Below are positions 7,808 through 12,260 of a stretch of 12,260 nt of DNA, in pieces (the first letter of the stretch is position 1; every line of letters begins with the position of its first letter). The stretch is from Phlebiopsis flavidoalba. Taxonomy: Eukaryota > Basidiomycota > Agaricomycetes > Polyporales > Phanerochaetaceae. A program made the position numbers and the translations under genes. The stretch covers positions 1-12,260 of the forward strand of contig JAOCPU010000123.1 of the NCBI GenBank assembly GCA_035772785.1, in the 5' to 3' direction. Under the pieces are notes generated by a model. The model saw only the letters and a program-made list of their open reading frames with translations. It ran no database searches and was not told the origin of the DNA.

Positions 7808-9827
7808 GTACGTCTGCATCATTTGAATGCCGCTGGTCGTGGTTGCTGACGTGTACGCACAGATCGCCGCGGGCCGTCCTGGAGTCGCCGCTGCTGAACA
7901 TCGACTCGTCTGTTCCCTCGCGCTCGTTGTGTGCTATGGTGCACGATGCGTTGGCCATTCGAGCCCGACGCATTGGTTCGGGCTCCTGTTCACGAGGAAA
8001 TCTATGTGAGTCAAGTTACTTGTGATTTAACGACGAACCACGTACGCACTGACTTTGTCTCGTCGCAGTCTATTCGGACCTTCCCCTCGTGCTCCTTGCG
8101 CTGACGTGCGCGCCGTTCAATCGCACGTTCGTCGTGGAGCCTCCGTCCCGCTCACATTGATGCGTCGTCGAGACGTGTGAACTTCGTCTTCGTTGGTACG
8201 TCGTAATCAGAGCCTTCGTGTGACTTTACTGACGAGATTAGTTGTCTGCAGTGTTGCGATTGTAGCAGCGACGTACCTTGGTAAGTAGCCGCTGCCGTTT
8301 CACTTTCAATCCCTTCTGATCCTGCGGTCGCGGTTGTGATCGCAGTGACAGGTTCGATGGCGTCCACCGAGGGCGAGGCTTCGGTTCGCGAGTCACAGGT
8401 GTGACGGTCTTCGCTACGACGATAGGCCTCGATGCCTACGTGGGTTTCACCAGGCAGACAGCGACGCACGAAGATTTACCTGTAACGAATATGCTGTAAG
8501 TCCACACGTTAACGTATGACTGGGCGTAAACTTACCGATTGCTCGCAGTGGCCTCGAAGTCTAGGCGCGTTCTCTACGAGGGTGCGCAAGAATAGTCAGA
8601 GTCTAATCGAACACGCTGTGAGTTTTCAAGTTGAATTCGCAACCACTATGACTTACTCGTCCCTCGCGGAGTGCCGGCGATGCGATACGTGGCTCCTTGT
8701 GGCGGCGAGGGGTTTATCTGCGCGCGAATGCCCGTGACTCCGTTGCGCTGCCCTGGCACAGGTCGCACCCAGTGCGTCCCGTGGGTTTGCGAACATGCAA
8801 GCCTATCCACGGATATGTGAGTCCCAAGTTCGTTTGCCAGTGCGCTGAGACTCACCTGAGGCTCCGCAGCACGCCGACGTTGCACGTCGTGCGTGCCGTT
8901 TGGCCAGCCCGCGACGAGTCTCTGACATCTGTTGACCCGTCTCTCTGCTTGCTCAGGTTGCGCGGGCTGCGTCTTTTCTGTGCGTAGTGGGTTGCGGCGG
9001 CCTTGACGTCGCGCTGAGGAGGTCGAGTGCGCTTCCGAACGGTCTTGCGTGCCGCGCCTGTTCAGCACGATGGCCGGGCGCAAAGCCGAAGACGGTGGGG
9101 TTTCGTGGTATTTGCGGCCACGCCGGGGAGAGGTTGCGGTCGCCAATACTGACTTTCTGTGGCTGGCGTAGATTGTCTGGGTATGAAAAGCGGTGAGTTT
9201 ACTTCATGGCGAGTAAGTAGAGTAAGACTGACCTTTCGGACCCTGGGGCTTGCAAGTCGCGTAGCCCGTTGCGCCGCATTCTTTGCGCACCAGTGAGTGC
9301 GTCGCTGTGGGTCGAACGCACTCGCAAACGCGAGTTGTCGAGCGGGCCGGGTGAGTCCTTGAGCGAGCAGCTTGGTTCGGTTCTGGAGCGAAATAGGGAC
9401 GGTCAGCCAGAAGATCACAAGCGAGCGAAATGCTGCTCACCTCTACGGTGTGTCTCTCAACGTCTTGACGAGATGGCACTGGTGATTGCGAGCAACCAGG
9501 GCTAGGGCGGTGCGGAATGGCGTCGTCGTCGTCCGGAACGGGCAAGTGTCGCGCGAGACTCTGCTCGTGTGCTCGTGACGGGTAGGAGATCTTGAGGGTC
9601 GGCCACCCCGAGTCAGCTTCTGCATCCGGTGTCGGCGCTGCGTCTTCGCGAGTCGCCCCGTTTGCACGCATCGACTGGCCTCTACTGAGTCTGAAAACTT
9701 GACAGTTCGCTCCACGTCAACACAAGGCTTCTATTCCCAAGCTGACAGATCTGCCGAGCGAGTCCGCGCCCTTCGCACCAAGTCTCTGCCCACTGAATGT
9801 CCGGGGGCCCGACAAGGTCACTAATTC

Positions 9828-10462
9828 ATGCAAACGAGTACCTTTACTGTGAGTAATCCCATTACTTCACCTGCAATGACTTCCAACGCCGCCGTTCTAC
9901 AGAGCTCAAGTGCTCGTTTACTTCCGTTGAACGGGACGTTAGTCGATGGTACTACAACGGAGTCGAACGCAGCCGTTCGTCCTCTCGTGATCGTAGTAAG
10001 TGCTCGCTCCATCCGTTCGTTACGACTGTGATACGATCATTGCAGTGCATACGCAGACCTTCGAAGCCATCCAGAACCCCCACAGAGTGAGTCATTGTAC
10101 CATATCCCTCACGGCCAGATACTCACGCCGTGAAGCAGCCTCGCGGCGGCTGCTCCCCTCGGTCCTCGTAACTGGTACGTCCGCTCATTCAGAACAATAG
10201 CATCTGTTTCTCATTGTTCACAGCAATTAAATTAATAAGGTACGTCTATTACATTCCCAGAATCGTCACTCTAACGAATACTCGCAGCCCCACCTCCGCA
10301 AGCCAGCACACACAGCGCCCGCGTCTGGGTCTCAAACCCGTCTTCTGATCTGCACGAACATTGCGCTATACGCAACAACGTTTCTGCTGCGGAGCTCCAA
10401 ATGCGCACCGCCCTCGCCGAGCTAGATCACTCCTCCCTGCGAGACACCTCAGCCAGCCTGTG
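9828..10462 (+). CDS. Possible small multi-exon hypothetical protein (about 135 aa)
   Basis: A coherent reading starts at ATG 9828 and joins 9828-9848, 9903-9995, 10057-10174 and 10288-10462. It uses introns 9849-9902 (GTGAGT, TGAC, ACAG), 9996-10056 and 10175-10287. The last exon is the most protein-like part of the window: it reads SNPSSDLHEHCAIRNN and then VSAAELQMRTALAELDHSSL before a TGA at 10460-10462. The middle part is rich in Ser, Thr, Arg and Ala. I recognise no domain. The Leu/Glu-rich end vaguely resembles the segment preceding the F-box in many Agaricomycete F-box proteins, but no F-box follows. Problems are several. The acceptor may be 10045 instead of 10056. A good intron, 10087-10138, must be retained in this model. 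The 10175-10287 interval may be two introns around a 16-nt exon. The final TGA overlaps a GTGAGT donor at 10460, so the gene may continue or be truncated. It could be the end of the upstream transcript. Confidence 0.3.
10240..10287 (+). other. Intron with strong consensus next to a 16-nt micro-exon
   Basis: Two consecutive intron-like intervals, 10175-10223 and 10240-10287, both start with GTACGT and end in CAG. The second has a good CTAAC branch site. They would leave a 16-nt exon at 10224-10239 made of AT-rich sequence. Including this exon brings a TAA into the frame; removing the whole 113 bases as one intron keeps the reading open. Confidence 0.4.
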
Positions 10463-12260
10463 AGTCCAGCCCCTCACACTATCATCCCGGACTCAAGTTC
10501 CGAGGCGAAGGCCTCTGTCTAGAGCTGCATGAGGTGTCGGCTGGTGTCGGCGACATACGTGCACGACGTGATAGGCCCGCCGTACCCCGTCCTTCCCCAT
10601 TCTTCTCCCCGAATCACGCGTCCCTTTCCACGCCCACCCTCCACGAAGCCTTGCGCAATCGCAAGACACTGTGCCGCGTCGCTCGCATCCCCGGCGACGC
10701 AGACGCACTACGCCCGCCGCCTCCTCCCGGCTCCCCCAGGTTGCAGCTCCGCCCGGCTCTCGGTCCCCTCCCTTTCGCCACCGCCGGCTCGCGACGATCG
10801 CCCTCGCAGTGCACATAAACAGAGATGGGACGCACCGCACATCAAGTTAAAGTTTCGCCCGCGCCATCGCGCAGAGTTAATCTCGGGCGAAAGCGTCGAA
10901 GTGATGCTCGCGCCCCCGTTTTGGCCTCTGCGCGCGCCGTGCGTGCGTGTCCGGCGTCGTGTCAGAAATCTTCGTCCGCCTGGTGGCGTGCCTGGCTATT
11001 AATGCTGGGGATGCTATTTGTTGTCGCGGTCGAGTGCGTGCGTAGCCGGCTTCGTCGTGTTCGGTGCGGTGCGGTGCGGTGCGGTCGGTGGTGTCGCGGC
11101 TGGCAAAACGGCGGCGTCGTACCCGGACGACCTTCGCTGACGCGGCTTCTGCAAGATAAGGAGTCGCATCTGAGCACAAAACCGAATAGACGCGACCAGG
11201 GTGCGTTACGTACCGTCGAAGCGAAGTCGCGTCGCGATCGACGCTCGGTGCCTATGAGCGGCCGTCTAGCCTATGCGTCGATGAAGGCGTGGGCGGTCGT
11301 TCGGGATTTGATCCTGAGTACTGACGCGAGAGCTCTGTGGGTGAGAGGCTTCGCTGTAGAGCGAAGAGAGGCCCGAATGCGCGATGCTGCAGCAGCTGCT
11401 CGCTGTGGCGCGCGGTTTTGCAGGACCGGAGGGCGCAGGGGGAGTGATGTGAGACCTGCCAAACTACGTGGCACGTAAGCGTACGCTCTAGGGGCGGAAG
11501 ACGACTCACGAGTTGAAGACGGCGAACGTCAACCTGATGCACGCAAGAAAGAAGGCGCCATCGAACGCAGAGTGCACGAGGCGCGCTCGAACGCCTGAGA
11601 CGTCGCACAGAAAGAACTCGCAGACAGTGCGAGCGTATTCAGCAGACGGCGGGCCCCGTTTCCACGAGCGTGTCCGAGTCCGACGCAGAGCTGGCGAAAC
11701 GAAGCGCGTCCACCAAGGGGCTTGAAGTTTTGTGTTCGCACTAGCAGCCGTCACAGGCAAGCCCTTCCCGAGAAGACACGGGCTAGTCCACTCAGACGGA
11801 CCGGCGAGAAGGGTGCGCGAGCATCAGGCAGTGACGACGAGTGTGCAGACAAGGGGCACTTTCCCAAAGACAGCAGCGCGAGTGTATTGCGCTGTCTTGT
11901 AGTGACGACGGAGGGCAGATGCAGCGCGCGGCATGGGGCGCGGTGTCAGCAGACGGGGCTGGCCCGCCGTAGGCCCCATTTCTGCGACACCTGTGTGTGC
12001 GAGACGCCACGCGCAGTGTAATGAACCGCGAAGACGCTGCGAACGGGCTCTAGCAGAAGGCGGGAGCACCAGGCTCGATTGAATGCGCGCTGTTGGGTTC
12101 GAGGCACAGCTGTCCAGAGGCACGGCTGAACGATCGCCTGTGTGGCGTCTGCGCTGAGGCCCCCTTGATGCGAGACAGCCCTAGACATCGTTTTTGCCCA
12201 ATGCGTCGTAGCTCACCCAGCGTGGAGAGAAAGACGCAGGGGTGGGCTGTCAGCTGAGGA
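10463..12260. other. GC-rich gap of about 1.8 kb: no gene supported
   Basis: The longest frame is 10825-11478 on plus, 217 codons, Arg/Ala-rich with a short hydrophobic patch (WLLMLGMLFVVAV). It is overlapped by comparable frames on both strands, so GC content explains it. A CT-rich run at about 10585-10640 and CACATAAAC near 10811 could be promoter elements for it but are weak. From 11500 to the end all frames are short. A direct repeat, AGTGACGACG, occurs near 11830 and 11900. GTRAGT donors are essentially absent, unlike the locus to the left. Confidence 0.35.
11063..11085. repeat. (GGTGC)n pentanucleotide microsatellite
   Basis: Four GGTGC units followed by GGT form a perfect tract of 23 bases. 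A pentanucleotide period is not a multiple of three, so length changes would shift any frame crossing it, including the 217-codon frame; this argues against that frame being a conserved gene. Confidence 0.85.

Larger units (their letters stand above)
4970..9800 (+). other. Intron-dense plus-strand transcription unit (non-coding or decayed gene)
   Basis: About twenty GTRAGT or GTACGT donors are each followed, 40-65 bases on, by a CTNAC/CTNAT branch site and an AG. The clearest introns are 5158-5214, 5391-5451, 5851-5912, 5968-6025, 6113-6166, 6651-6714, 6777-6824, 7272-7321, 7448-7502, 7671-7720, 7808-7862, 8006-8068, 8196-8241, 8281-8345, 8496-8548 (or 8559), 8618-8671 and 8817-8869. Individual exons often have one clean frame, for example 5766-5850 (GTLIGSHYGRQLDEAILL) and 8346-8495 (GSRVTGVTVFATTIGLDAYV), and 8346-8495 joins in frame to 8560-8617. 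Over the whole locus, however, exon joins repeatedly shift frame or hit stops. I therefore favour a spliced non-coding RNA or a decaying protein gene over an intact gene; more than one transcript may be present. The strand is supported by the excess of donors on plus. Confidence 0.5.

Noticed and set aside
8646..9671. Minus-strand frames of 166, 118 and 155 codons, with a good minus-strand intron at 9383-9440
   Set aside because: The intron (GTGAGC, GCTGACC, CTCCAG) is tempting, but most splice signals around it are on plus and the joined peptide is of low complexity. It remains a possible antisense transcript.
10310..10345. tRNA-like T arm (GGGTCTCAAACCC)
   Set aside because: No acceptor stem, D arm or anticodon arm can be formed around it, and it sits in the best coding-like exon.
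10825..11478. 217-codon plus-strand frame
   Set aside because: Arg/Ala-rich, crosses a pentanucleotide microsatellite, and is overlapped by other open frames; no family features.
1..12260. CRISPR arrays, bacterial operons, phage or plasmid genes, rRNA genes
   Set aside because: No regularly spaced short repeats, no ribosome-binding-site/ORF trains, and no rRNA-like segments were seen; the DNA looks fungal nuclear.

Overview
The window looks like nuclear DNA from a filamentous fungus, most likely a basidiomycete of the Agaricomycetes. The evidence is a dense set of very short GT-AG introns (about 45-65 nt) with fungal CTNAC/CTNAT-type branch sites, a TATA box followed by a pyrimidine-rich start region, and a decayed fragment resembling a protein family that I recall from Agaricomycete genomes. 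Nothing looks prokaryotic or viral. No long, well-conserved gene is recognisable, and most long open frames are products of GC-rich DNA, often open in three or more frames at once.

Layout. Bases 1-665 hold a diverged tandem repeat with a period of about 318 bp. Bases 1041-1930 are a GC-rich block open in several frames on both strands, with no convincing gene. Bases 1957-2189 are an AT-rich block ending in a hairpin and an A16 tract, possibly a small retroposed element. Bases 2179-2573 on the minus strand are a frameshifted remnant of a protein with a GWPxxxIPF motif. Bases 2765-3025 contain a small membrane-protein-like frame. Bases 3026-4900 contain nothing I can support as a gene.

The main feature is the right-centre. 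A TATA/CT-rich promoter at 4940-5050 leads into about 5.3 kb with some 23 GTAAGT/GTGAGT donors on the plus strand; the other 6.9 kb of the window has about two. Most can be paired with a branch site and an AG, so the locus appears to be one or more plus-strand transcripts with exons of about 20-150 nt. Joining the exons does not give one long reading frame, so it is either a non-coding transcript or a decaying gene. It contains tandem exon-intron duplications at two scales: about 130-150 bp near 5158-5451, and about 500 bp at 6777-7807. The last part, 9828-10462, can be joined into a small protein of about 135 residues, but the splice choices are uncertain.

Bases 10463-12260 are GC-rich with a (GGTGC)n microsatellite and no supported gene. 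All gene models here rest on reading the sequence alone; transcript data would settle most of them.
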